Assembly: GCA_964481655.1 (NCBI GenBank)
Contig: CAYZVO010000001.1
Span: forward strand, 1-64,000
Reading direction: 5' to 3'
DNA: 64,000 bases
From: CALDOK01 sp964481655
GTDB lineage: Bacteria > Myxococcota_A > UBA796 > JAFGLY01
The position numbers were made by a program, and so were the translations under genes. The notes beneath the pieces were generated by a model. The model was not told the origin of the DNA and searched no databases. It worked only from the letters and a program-made list of their open reading frames with translations. Position 1 is the stretch's first letter; every line of letters starts with the position of its first letter. This document shows positions 1 to 11,272 of the stretch, piece by piece.

Positions 1-606
1 GTCGGCGCTGGCGCCATCGGAGTCGTCGTCGATGCCGTTGCAGGACTCGGCGGCGCCGGGGTTGATCGCGGCGTCGCCGTCGTCGCAGTCGCTGTCGTCG
101 TCCACCCAGCCCTCGCCGGCGTCGCAGGTCTCGCTGGTGGTGTCGGGATCCCCGTAGCCGTCCCCGTCGGCGTCGGCGTACCACAGCCCGGTCACGTCCT
201 CGTCGATGTCGCCGTCGCAGTCGTCGTCGATGTCGTTGCACGCCTCGGCGGCGTGGGGATGCACGGTCGGGTCCAGGTCGTCGCAGTCGGTGGCGTCGGC
301 GACCCATCCGCTCGCGGCGGCGCAGGCGTCCTCGCCCCAGTCGGGGTTGCCGAAGCCGTCGCCGTCGGCGTCCAGGTGCCATGTGGTGGTGACCCCTTCG
401 TCGATTTCCCCGTCGCAGTCATTGTCCGCGCTGTCGCAGGCCTCTTCCGCGCCAGGGAAGATCGCGGCGTCATGGTCGTCGCAGTCCTCGGTCTCGATGA
501 AGCCGTCGCCGTCGGCGTCGGCGTCGACGTCGGGGGAGGCAGTGTCGGGCTTGTCGTCGCAGGCGGTGAGCAGCAGCAGGCCGAGGGAGAGGGCGGGCAC
601 GCGCAT
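1..606 (-). CDS. MopE-like metal-binding repeat lipoprotein, 3' part cut by window edge
   Basis: The reading frame is open from ATG at 606 to the window edge, giving 202 residues of a longer protein. A lipoprotein signal (LLLLTAC, Cys16) is followed by an Asp-rich linker. Three full repeats and part of a fourth then follow, of the type DADGDG(F/Y)G...C...GWV...DCDD.D...P.A.E.CN..DDDCDG. This is the putative metal-binding repeat first described in the copper-binding protein MopE, and it is very common in Myxococcota surface proteins. The protein is expected to be lipid-anchored in the outer membrane. Which metal is bound, or whether one is bound at all, cannot be read from the sequence. The start is supported by the signal peptide. 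The C-terminus lies outside the window. Confidence 0.85.
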   Translation of the reverse strand, partial: MRVPALSLGLLLLTACDDKPDTASPDVDADADGDGFIETEDCDDHDAAIFPGAEEACDSADNDCDGEIDEGVTTTWHLDADGDGFGNPDWGEDACAAASGWVADATDCDDLDPTVHPHAAEACNDIDDDCDGDIDEDVTGLWYADADGDGYGDPDTTSETCDAGEGWVDDDSDCDDGDAAINPGAAESCNGIDDDSDGASAD

Positions 607-735
607 TTGAAGTACCTCTGGAGGGGACGACGCCTTTGACACGTGGCGGATCCGCAGAGGGCAATGCGGGTCGCGATCTGTCCCTCGGCCCGGCTGCCCC
701 TCGTCGGCGCGGTGGCGGAGGCGGTGGGCTTCGGA

Positions 736-770
736 CAAAAGAAAACGCCCGCTGCGTGAGCAACGGGCGT
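736..770 (-). terminator. Rho-independent terminator hairpin on the minus strand
   Basis: Seven-base arms ACGCCCG (745-751) and CGGGCGT (764-770) enclose a 12-base loop. On the minus strand the hairpin is followed by TTTTCTTTTG (744-735). It sits just upstream of the MopE-like gene and would stop transcription entering from the right. No intact minus-strand gene is present to its right, so it may be left over from a lost gene. Confidence 0.6.
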
Positions 771-784
771 CTTGATGGCGGCCC

Positions 785-1016
785 CTGGTGGACGCAGCTA
801 GAACTATGTTCATGGCGCCGTCGAGCGACTTGAAAGCCCAGATGGAGCTATTGCGGGGGTTGCCCCGGGGATGGGTGGAGGTGCCGTGATTTCGGTCCCG
901 GAGAACCCGGTCTGGTGGACGCAGCTAGAACGCTGCTCTTTGCTCTGTCGAGTGGGGTGATGGCGCAGATGGAGCTGCTGGCGGGGTTGCCGCGGTGGTG
1001 GGTGGAGGTGGGATAG
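785..1016 (+). repeat. Two imperfect 105-bp direct repeats (785-889 and 912-1016)
   Basis: The copies are offset by 127 bp. Both start with the identical 20 bases CTGGTGGACGCAGCTAGAAC and can be aligned over 35 codons without gaps, ending in TGA and TAG at the same place. Read in frame they give LVDAART...A.SS...AQMELL.GLPR.WVEV and a stop. Many differences are synonymous third-base changes (ACT/ACG, AGC/AGT, GCC/GCG, CTA/CTG, CCC/CCG). They therefore look like duplicated 3' ends of a coding sequence. No upstream open frame is left. The stretch 607-1060 holds no intact gene that I can support. Confidence 0.6.
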
Positions 1017-1060
1017 ATCCAGGCCGATCCCCTTCGCCGCCCGAGCGGCTCGGAGCGACC

Positions 1061-1447
1061 ATGATCGATTCCTCCCTCCCCGAAGAACTCACAGGGTGGT
1101 GGCGCATCGTGGACACGGAGACCTGGGTGAACGACGGGTTGGACATCCTGGGCCCGGCGCTGATCTCCTTCACCGGCGATGACGATCGCCTTCGAATGCA
1201 CTGCCTGCTCGCCTATGTGTACCCGAGGCCCACCAAGACGGGGCTATCGTTCCGCTGGCGTGGCGCCTGGGAGTACGACCAGATGACGGGAACGGGCAGC
1301 GCCAGGCTCGGCAAGGACGGTCGTCTTCACGGCACCCTCAGGATCAAGGACGGGGACAGCAGCGCGTTCACGGCGGTGAGGGCGGAGCCGCCGACATCGC
1401 CAATCTCCGACCCGCCTTCCTACCGGGACAAGTGGCGTCGCTGGTGA
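1061..1447 (+). CDS. Conserved small hypothetical protein (128 aa)
   Basis: The chosen start is ATG 1061 (MIDSSLPEELTGWWRIVDTE), with a weak GGAG at 1052-1055. An in-frame GTG/ATG further upstream would add only low-complexity residues. The protein is soluble, with no signal peptide or membrane segment. The middle region (ALISFTGDDDRLRMHCLLAY) and the tail (SYRDKWRRW) look like a compact beta-rich domain of a family of small unknown proteins seen scattered in Myxococcota accessory regions. That family placement is from memory and was not searched. It lies directly after the two 105-bp repeats and before the XRE/PIN pair, so it is probably part of the same accessory segment. Function is unknown. 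Confidence 0.65.
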   Translation: MIDSSLPEELTGWWRIVDTETWVNDGLDILGPALISFTGDDDRLRMHCLLAYVYPRPTKTGLSFRWRGAWEYDQMTGTGSARLGKDGRLHGTLRIKDGDSSAFTAVRAEPPTSPISDPPSYRDKWRRW

Positions 1448-1500
1448 TGAATGATGCTCGGGGGATCTGAGACGCTCCGCGGACCGGACAGAATCTGACA

Positions 1501-1553
1501 CTATCCATATTTACGATTCGTGTGGATATGGGTAGTATGAGGGTGCAGGAGGG
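1501..1553 (+). promoter_or_regulatory. Promoter and palindromic operator of the XRE-ImmA/PIN operon
   Basis: An AT-rich patch in GC-rich DNA carries the inverted repeat CTATCCATAT (1501-1510) / ATATGGGTAG (1526-1535), with one mismatch and a 15-base spacer. A possible promoter overlaps it: TTACGA (1511-1516), 16 bases, TAGTAT (1533-1538). The ribosome site AGGAGGG (1547-1553) ends 8 bases before ATG 1562. A palindrome over the promoter next to an XRE gene suggests autoregulation by that protein; this is inference. Confidence 0.55.
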
Positions 1554-1561
1554 AGCAGCCC

Positions 1562-2764
1562 ATGGAACATCAGGTCATCGGAGCGAACCTGGTCAGGATC
1601 AGGAAGCACCGCCGCAAGACCCAGGTCGAGGTGGCGGAGGCCTCCGGTTTGTCCCGGGCTGCCTATCGCAGCGTGGAGAAGGGTCGGTCGCTGCCGCGCA
1701 CCGAGAACCTGCGGGCCATCGCGCGTGCCCTCGGTGTGCCTGTGCGCGAGCTGGTCACCCCCGTGCCCCGTCTCCAGCACGTACGCTTCCGGTCTCTCAA
1801 GAAGCTGAAGAGCCGCGACCAGGTCGTGGTCGAGGTCGCCCGATGGTTGAAGGACTTCGGGGAGCTCGAAGATCTCCTTGGTGAGCGCTGTGAGCATGAC
1901 CTCGGGCTCCTCTGGGAGAAGCTGGCCAGCGTGGATGAGGACCGGCCTCTGGTAGCGGCCGTGATGGCGCGCGAGCACTTCGGGCTCACTCCGCAGCAGC
2001 CTGTCCACGACGTGTGCGGGCTACTCGATGCTCATGGGGTCAAGGTCCACGCCATCGAGGTGGCCAGCGTTGCTTTCCTGGGCCTCTCTGTCGCCTCCGA
2101 GGATGGGGGCCCAGCCGTCGTCGTCAACCACTGGCCTCGGCTGGCTGTGGAGCACTGGATCTACAGCGCGGTCCATGAGCTGGGGCACCTGCTGCTCCAT
2201 CGTCCTGCCTACGACATCGGCGTGGAGGCCGAGGACGACGAGCAGGAGAAGGAGGCCGAGGCCTTCGCCTCCCACTTCCTCATGCCCGAGGCTGCGTTTC
2301 AGCGTGAGTGGCGTGAGGCGCGTGGGCTCCCTCTGCTCGAGCGGGTCATCAAGGTGAAGCGGATCTTTCGGGTGAGCTGGCGGGTGGTCGTCTACCGGGT
2401 CTGCGAGCCGCTGTCTTCCGAACAGAGGAAGAGGGTGTGGATGCGGATCGCGTGGGAATACCGGGAGAGGACCGGGCGGCCGCTGCTCAAGCTCACCGAG
2501 CCCGCTGGGATCCCCACCGAGGTCTTCGGGGCGCCGCGCATCATCGCCCGCTCGGGCAATGAGCTGTCAGGCCTCGATGCCTTCGATTTCAAGCGTGATC
2601 GGCTGGCGTGGCTGGTACGGAGGGCCTTCGAGGAGGGCGCGATTTCCCTCTCCCGGGCTGCGGAGATCCTGGACATCAGCCTGGAAAACATGCGGGAGCG
2701 AGCGGCGTCCTGGGCAGAGGCGGGGGTTGACGGATGCTGTTCGTCGTCGATGCCAATGTCCTGA
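1562..2764 (+). CDS. XRE-family regulator fused to ImmA/IrrE metallopeptidase
   Basis: The 400-aa protein has three parts. Residues about 6-62 are an XRE-type helix-turn-helix (TQVEVAEASGLSRAAYRSVE). Residues about 140-260 are an ImmA/IrrE (COG2856) zinc peptidase domain with HELGH at 205-209 and a downstream glutamate in EKEAEAFASHFLMP as probable third ligand. Residues about 355-385 (AISLSRAAEILDISLE) resemble the helical DNA-binding tail of UPF0175-type antitoxins. Proteins of this kind cleave or repress partner regulators in mobile elements and toxin-antitoxin loci. Its end overlaps the PIN gene by 31 bp, so the two are almost certainly co-translated. A strong Shine-Dalgarno and a palindromic promoter precede it. 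Inference: antitoxin or regulator of the PIN protein. Confidence 0.85.
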   Translation: MEHQVIGANLVRIRKHRRKTQVEVAEASGLSRAAYRSVEKGRSLPRTENLRAIARALGVPVRELVTPVPRLQHVRFRSLKKLKSRDQVVVEVARWLKDFGELEDLLGERCEHDLGLLWEKLASVDEDRPLVAAVMAREHFGLTPQQPVHDVCGLLDAHGVKVHAIEVASVAFLGLSVASEDGGPAVVVNHWPRLAVEHWIYSAVHELGHLLLHRPAYDIGVEAEDDEQEKEAEAFASHFLMPEAAFQREWREARGLPLLERVIKVKRIFRVSWRVVVYRVCEPLSSEQRKRVWMRIAWEYRERTGRPLLKLTEPAGIPTEVFGAPRIIARSGNELSGLDAFDFKRDRLAWLVRRAFEEGAISLSRAAEILDISLENMRERAASWAEAGVDGCCSSSMPMS

Positions 2765-3216
2765 TCGACTTCGTCGAGGTGGACGCATCCTTCCTCACGG
2801 TGGCTGTTCGCCACCTCGGGCCGGTCCATGTGCCCCGTGACGTGTTGGATGAGATCTCCAGCCTGGACGAGGCAGCCTGTGAGCGTCTCGGGCTGCTGGT
2901 GGTCGATGGCACGATCGAGCAGTTGCTCGAGGCCGGCGCCTCGCAGGGGGCGCTCTCCTTCTACGACCGGCTCTGCTTCATCCTGGCCCGTGACCACGGG
3001 TGGACCTGCGTCACGAACGACCGTCGCCTCCGCCGGGAGTGCGAGGCTGGCGAGGTCGACGTGATGTGGGGGCTGCAGATGATCCTGGCGGCGCTGGACG
3101 CGGGTGCCCTGGACGCCGACTCCGCCCTCGAGCTGGGTGAGGCCGTGGTCGCCAACAACGCCTGGATCGCGGATGCGGTCCTACAGCGGTTCCGCGAGAG
3201 AGTGGCAGCGAGCTAG
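2734..3216 (+). CDS. PIN-domain protein, probable RNase toxin
   Basis: The 160-aa protein starts MLFVVDANVLIDF, the standard first strand of PIN nucleases with the acidic residue D6. Further acidic positions expected for Mg2+ binding appear at DEISSLDEAA and in FYDRLCFILARDHGWTCVTNDRRLRREC, which ends in the typical TND signature. PIN toxins cut RNA, often tRNA or mRNA. The gene overlaps the upstream XRE-ImmA gene by 31 bp, the usual order of antitoxin then toxin. It has a longer alpha-helical C-terminus (about residues 115-160) than minimal VapC proteins. Toxicity is inferred from fold and context only. Confidence 0.8.
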   Translation: MLFVVDANVLIDFVEVDASFLTVAVRHLGPVHVPRDVLDEISSLDEAACERLGLLVVDGTIEQLLEAGASQGALSFYDRLCFILARDHGWTCVTNDRRLRRECEAGEVDVMWGLQMILAALDAGALDADSALELGEAVVANNAWIADAVLQRFRERVAAS

Positions 3217-3229
3217 GCGACGATGGCGC

Positions 3230-3260
3230 GGGAGAGAGGATAGAGCGCGCGGCCTCTCCC
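3230..3260. other. GC-rich hairpin between PIN gene and transposase
   Basis: GGGAGAG (3230-3236) pairs with CTCTCCC (3254-3260) around a 17-base loop. No T-run follows on either side, so termination is doubtful. It lies 17 bases before the transposase start and could be part of an element end. Confidence 0.35.
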
Positions 3261-3277
3261 GGCCCTGAGGCTCCGCG

Positions 3278-4354
3278 ATGCGCGCTGACCTGATCCTCCA
3301 GTACCTCCTGCTGGTGTTCGCAGGGTGGGTCAATCGTCGCCAGCAGCGGGCCATCCACTACCTCCTGACCGAGAACGCGGTGCTGCGCGAGCAGCTTGGG
3401 CCCCGGCGGCTTCGGTTCACGGATGCCCAGCGGCGTCGTCTGGCCGTGAAGGGCAAGGCTATGGGCCGCAGGGCTCTGGCGGAGGTCGCCAGCATCGTCA
3501 CGGCGGACACCATCCTGCGCTGGTACCGGCAGCTCGTGGCCAGGAAGTACGACGGCTCTTCGGGGCGCAACCCGGGCAGGCCCCCCAAGTCGGCGGACAT
3601 CGTCGCTCTGGTGCTGCGTCTGGCGCGAGAGAACCCTGGCTGGGGCTACACCCGGATCCGGGACGGCTTGTTCCAGCTCGGTCACGAGATCAGCAGGAGC
3701 ACGGTGAAGCGCATCCTGCAGGAGCACGGCTTCGAGCCGGCCCCCGAGCGCAAGCGGACCACGTCCTGGCACACCTTCTTGAAGGCGCACTGGGGTAGCA
3801 TCGCCGCGGCCGACTTCCTGACCGTGGAGGTGCTGACGGTGACAGGGCTGGTCCGCTACCACGTGCTGGTGGTCATGGACCTCATGACGCGCAAGGTCGA
3901 GATCGCGGGCATCAGCCCCGAGCCGACAGGCCCGTGGATGGTGCAGGTGGCCCGTCAGCTCACCGACAGCGAGGACGGGTTCCTGCTCGGCAAGCGCTTC
4001 ATCGTCCTCGACCGTGACCGTCTCTACTCGTCGGCGTTCCGCAGGACGCTCGGGGACTTCGGAGTGAAGGTGCTGCGCCTTCCCGCAAGGAGCCCCAACC
4101 TCAACGCCTTCGTGGAGCGCTTCGTGCTCTCGATCAAGAGCGAGTGCCTGGACCGGCTGATCCCACTGGGCGAGGCCCATCTGCGCTGGGCCGTGAGGGA
4201 GTACGTCCGCCACTACAACGCGGAGCGCCCGCACCAGGGGCTCGGTGGGGCGCTGATTGAAGGAGCGCACCGGCCAGCGGCCTTGGATGGGGAGGTGCGG
4301 TGTCGGGAGCGGGTCGGAGGGCTGCTGCGGTTCTACTACCGCGAGGCGGCCTGA
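3278..4354 (+). CDS. Integrase-core (DDE) transposase
   Basis: The 358-aa protein has an N-terminal helix-turn-helix region (about 40-90), an IS3/IS481-like HTH around 110-160 (SADIVALVLRLARENPGWGY) and an rve integrase core. Probable DDE residues lie in AADFLTVEV (D), IVLDRDRLY (D) and NAFVERFVLSIKSE (E). The ending YNAERPHQGLGG is typical of integrase-core transposases. I did not find clear terminal inverted repeats or target duplications, so element borders are undefined. It is full length and unbroken. Its position 60 bp after the PIN gene and beside the 3' end of tRNA-Asp suggests a mobile accessory segment. I see nothing supportable in 4355-4596. Confidence 0.85.
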   Translation: MRADLILQYLLLVFAGWVNRRQQRAIHYLLTENAVLREQLGPRRLRFTDAQRRRLAVKGKAMGRRALAEVASIVTADTILRWYRQLVARKYDGSSGRNPGRPPKSADIVALVLRLARENPGWGYTRIRDGLFQLGHEISRSTVKRILQEHGFEPAPERKRTTSWHTFLKAHWGSIAAADFLTVEVLTVTGLVRYHVLVVMDLMTRKVEIAGISPEPTGPWMVQVARQLTDSEDGFLLGKRFIVLDRDRLYSSAFRRTLGDFGVKVLRLPARSPNLNAFVERFVLSIKSECLDRLIPLGEAHLRWAVREYVRHYNAERPHQGLGGALIEGAHRPAALDGEVRCRERVGGLLRFYYREAA

Positions 4355-4596
4355 TGGCTCGGCGGTGAGCGGATGGGGGTGCAGGAGGAGGTGGAGTTGC
4401 GAGGGGAGGCAGGAGTGCGCCTGGAGGTCGGCAGCGTCCGGAATCGAGAGGCCAGCGGTGCTCGGAGGGTGCTGGCTGGCCGTCGGGCGGGCGCAGATCG
4501 GCCCCGTTCAGCAGGGCTACGACGGCGCTGACGGGGGCATCAGCGCGTGGGCTGAGTTTTGGTACAGGACGGGAATCGCCGAGCGGCCCCCCAACG

Positions 4597-4632
4597 AAAA
4601 ACGCCTCCAGAGCGGACTCTGAAGGCGTTTTT
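4597..4632 (-). terminator. Terminator after tRNA-Val/tRNA-Asp
   Basis: Ten-base arms AAAAACGCCT (4597-4606) and AGGCGTTTTT (4623-4632) form a stable stem ending in a U-run on the minus strand. It begins 7 bases after the encoded CCA of tRNA-Asp and ends the two-tRNA transcript. Confidence 0.85.
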
Positions 4633-4638
4633 GGTAGA

Positions 4639-4715
<77 letters not shown>

Positions 4716-4745
4716 GTTTTTGAAAGAGTCAGCTCGGTGGAAGGG

Positions 4746-4818
4746 TGGGCGGAACAGGGCTCGAACCTGCGACCCGTAGCGTGTAAGGCTACTGCTCTCC
4801 CGACTGAGCTATCCGCCC
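4746..4818 (-). tRNA. tRNA-Val (TAC)
   Basis: The acceptor stem GGGCGGA pairs with TCCGCCC, the discriminator is A, and the anticodon loop CTTACAC gives TAC. The T-loop is GGTTCGAGCC. CCA is not encoded; the next bases are CCC. Confidence 0.94.
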
Positions 4819-4963
4819 ACAACGTCATCGAGGCAAGCTCATGAGCGCTGCGAGCGCCATCGCATCTAACAGACGGTGTTCGGGTGTCAAGGGTCCCGCG
4901 GGTCAACATGCGCCACTTTTTTTGCACTGGCAGATCGACCCCCGCGATCCCCACCGGAGTCCC

Positions 4964-6702
4964 ATGACCTCCCTCACGGTTCCCTGGCCCTCCCTGCCCC
5001 ACCGCCTCCCCGCGCGTCCCGCCGCGATCCTGGGCTTCGCCCTTCTCTTCTCCGTCGGCTGCCGCGACGCGGACACGGACCTGGACACCGGCGACACGGC
5101 CCCGCCGACGGACGGCGCCTACCCCCTCGACGACGTGGTCGTGGACTGGCAGCCCTGCTCGCTGATCGACGGCGAGGACGACGGCCTGGCTGAGTGCGCG
5201 GCCGTGGACATGCCCTTGTTCTGGGACGATCTCGACGGGCAGACCTTCTCCACCTACGCCAAGCGCCTGGTGGATGACAGCCGCACCCCCGATGGCCAGG
5301 TCTGGCTGCTGCACGGCGGCCCCGGCGGCGCGGGCACCATCGGGCTGGCCAGCTGGATGGCCGAGATCCAGGCCGACATGCCCCAGCTCGACGTCTACAC
5401 CCTCGACCCCCGCGGCACGGGGTACTCGGAGTTCCTCGAGTGCCCCGATCAGCAGTCCGACATGAGCGACCAGGGCAGCTGGGTGACCCTCGATGAGCTG
5501 CCCGCCTGCGTGGACTACGTCGAGGATCACTACGGCGACCGCCTGCAGGTCTACGGCACCACCTCCGCGGCCATCGACCTGGCGGCCCTGATGACCGCCA
5601 CGGAGCTCGAGGGCGTGGACCAGCTCATCTGGGGCGGCTCCGGCGGCACCTTCTGGTCCCAGCGCTTCCTGCAGCTGTTCCCCGACATGGCCGAGGGCGT
5701 GGTCCTCGAGGGCATCGTGCCCCCGAACGAGAGCCTGGTCTTCCAGGACGAGTACGACGAGCTCATCGCCCACCGGGTGCTCGAGCTGTGCACCGAGGAC
5801 CCCTTCTGCGCAGACAAGCTCCCGGATCCGGAAGCCACCGTGGCGGAGCTGCTGGTGAAGATGGACGAGGGCCACTGCGGCGATCTGGGCATGGACGCCG
5901 ACAGCCTGCGCTCCTTCGTGCGGACCATGGACTACTACCACCTGACCATGGCGATGGTCCCGGCCCTGATCTACCGCCTGGACCGCTGCAGCGACGACGA
6001 CTTCGACGCCATCGTCAACTTCTACTACGCCCTGTGGGGCGGGGACTCCGACCCCCGCGAGATGTCCACCCTGCTGTTCTTCAACGAGGGCTGGTCGGAG
6101 CTGTGGGAGCACCACTGGTTCGCCGACAACAGCGAGCTGCTGGCCTACCTCGACGAGGTCCACCAGGACGGCACCTTCACCATGGGTCTGGGCTACGACC
6201 GCAACGAGTACTACCTGGGCTGGCCCCGCTACAGCGACCCCCTGGACGACACCTGGGCCATCTCCGACGTGCCCATGCTGATGCTGCAGGGCGAGCTCGA
6301 TCCGTCGACGCCGCTGTTCTTCGCCAAGGACGTGGGCGAGCACTTCACGGGCGAGCACCAGCACTGGACCCAGTTCGCCTACTCGCCCCACAACGTGATC
6401 TCGGGCTCACCCCTGTCCCACGACTACGGCGCCGAGCACTGCGGGCAGCGGCTGTTCTACGACTTCCTGGACGACCCGACGGGCGCGCTGGACACCGGCT
6501 GCGTCGCCGAGGTGGCGCCGCCGGACTTCGAGGGCCTGGTCTACGCCCCCTACATCTTCGGCACCGAGGACTACTGGGAGAACAAGCAGGCGGCCTTGCG
6601 GGTGGCTCCCCACGAGCCCGTCTGGCGCGAGCTCGAGGCCATGCGCGTGGCGGTCCGGTCGGTGCCGTGGTCGGTCCGGCCCCAGTGGATCAGCAACGGG
6701 TT

Positions 6703-6706
<4 letters not shown>
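4964..6706 (+). CDS. S33-family alpha/beta-hydrolase lipoprotein (peptidase-like)
   Basis: Start ATG 4964 is preceded by CGGAG and gives a lipoprotein signal ending LLFSVGC (Cys about 29), followed by an acidic linker. The core has the oxyanion motif LLHGGPGGAGT, typical of proline iminopeptidases and tripeptidyl aminopeptidases, a nucleophile elbow GGSGGTFW, an acid in LQGELDPSTP, and a histidine in AYSPHNV near the C-terminus. At about 580 aa it is long, like secreted TAP-type peptidases. It is probably an outer-membrane-anchored aminopeptidase; the substrate is not predictable. Its stop codon overlaps the convergent lon stop by 4 bases (CTAA, 6703-6706), so no terminator separates them. 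Confidence 0.8.
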
Positions 6707-9105
<2,399 letters not shown>

Positions 9106-9123
9106 GGGGCCTCCGGAGGCCTG

Positions 9124-10395
<1,272 letters not shown>

Positions 10396-10397
10396 GG

Positions 10398-11033
10398 TTA
10401 GTCCTCCTGCTCTTCGCCGCGGGGCTGGATGACCTCGTCGATGAGCCCGTACTCGAGGGCCTCGGCGGCGGACATGAAGCGATCGCGCTCGGTGTCGCGG
10501 CTGATGGTCTCCATGTCCTGGCCGGTGTGGTTGGCCATGATCTGGTTGATCTCGGCGCGCACCCGGAGGATCTCCTTCGCATGGATCTCGATGTCCGTGG
10601 CCTGGCCGCGGTAGCCGCCCAGGGGCTGGTGGATCATGATCCGCGAGTGGGGCAGGGCCCGCCGCTTGCCCTTGGCGCCGGCCGCCATGAGCACCGCACC
10701 CATGCTCGCCGCCTGGCCCACGCAGATGGTGGAGACGTCGGAGCGGATGTAGTTCATGGTGTCGTAGATGGCCAAGCCGGCCGAGATGACGCCGCCGGGG
10801 GAGTTGATGTACAGGAAGATGTCCTTCTCGGGATCGGCGCTCTCGAGGAAGAGCATCTGCGCGATGACCACGTTGGCCACTTCGTCGTAGATGGGCGAGC
10901 CCAGGAAGATGATGCGGTCTTCGAGCAGCCGGGAGTAGATGTCCCAGGCGCGCTCGCCTCGGTGGGTGCGCTCGACCACGGTGGGGATGAGGACGCGGTT
11001 GAGCTGCTCGGGGATGCGGGGATGGTCGGACAT
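10398..11033 (-). CDS. clpP: ClpP protease subunit
   Basis: The 211-aa serine protease has all catalytic residues: Ser110 in GQAASMGAVL, His135 in IMIHQPLGG and Asp184 in TERDRFMSA. It assembles into the double-heptamer chamber that works with the adjacent ClpX. ATG 11033 is preceded on the minus strand by a purine-rich CGGAGCC. A 237-bp intergenic region with a terminator hairpin and repeated AGCTGTCAGC blocks separates it from tig. Confidence 0.97.
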   Translation of the reverse strand: MSDHPRIPEQLNRVLIPTVVERTHRGERAWDIYSRLLEDRIIFLGSPIYDEVANVVIAQMLFLESADPEKDIFLYINSPGGVISAGLAIYDTMNYIRSDVSTICVGQAASMGAVLMAAGAKGKRRALPHSRIMIHQPLGGYRGQATDIEIHAKEILRVRAEINQIMANHTGQDMETISRDTERDRFMSAAEALEYGLIDEVIQPRGEEQED

Positions 11034-11086
11034 GGAGGCTCCGTGAGGGGATCGTACAGGCGTCCCTAACTCGCTGCGCGAGCGTT

Positions 11087-11272
11087 CAGCTGTCAGCTAT
11101 CAGCTGTCAGCATCATCGATGACGGTGGCGGTGCGAAGCGTAGAGGGTAGACACGAACGCACCCGAAGCAACACGCTGTTCTCGGCGTGACGTCCGCGGG
11201 CGCAGGACGATCAAACCCGGCACCGAGGTGCCGGGTCGGAAGCTGATGGCTGACAGCTGACGGCGGACAGCT
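11087..11272. repeat. Inverted AGCTGTCAGC repeat blocks between clpP and tig
   Basis: The left block (11087-11111) contains CAGCTGTCAGC twice, separated by TAT. The right block (11241-11272) contains the reverse-complement pattern (GGCTGACAGCTGACGG...GGACAGCT) and runs up to the tig stop codon. The two blocks bracket about 130 bp that includes the tig terminator hairpin. Similar short palindromic repeats are common intergenic elements in bacteria; the function here is unknown. Confidence 0.6.
11215..11236 (-). terminator. Probable tig terminator
   Basis: A perfect 10-bp stem ACCCGGCACC (11215-11224) / GGTGCCGGGT (11227-11236) encloses a 2-base centre. On the minus strand it is followed by TTGATCG. 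It lies 35 bp downstream of the trigger-factor stop. The T-run is short, so it may be a weak or partial terminator before clpP. Confidence 0.55.

Noticed and set aside
785..870. Functional tRNA on the minus strand (TAGCTC ... GTTCTAG ... CCACCA at tRNA spacing)
   Set aside because: The acceptor halves (CCCGCAA and TGCGTCC) do not pair, no anticodon stem forms, and both repeat copies show a coding-type substitution pattern instead.
3230..3260. Hairpin before the transposase as a terminator
   Set aside because: No T-run on either strand and a 17-base loop; kept only as a structural feature.
4257..4622. Plus-strand frame after the transposase
   Set aside because: It starts inside the transposase in another frame, has no ribosome site and runs through the tRNA terminator.
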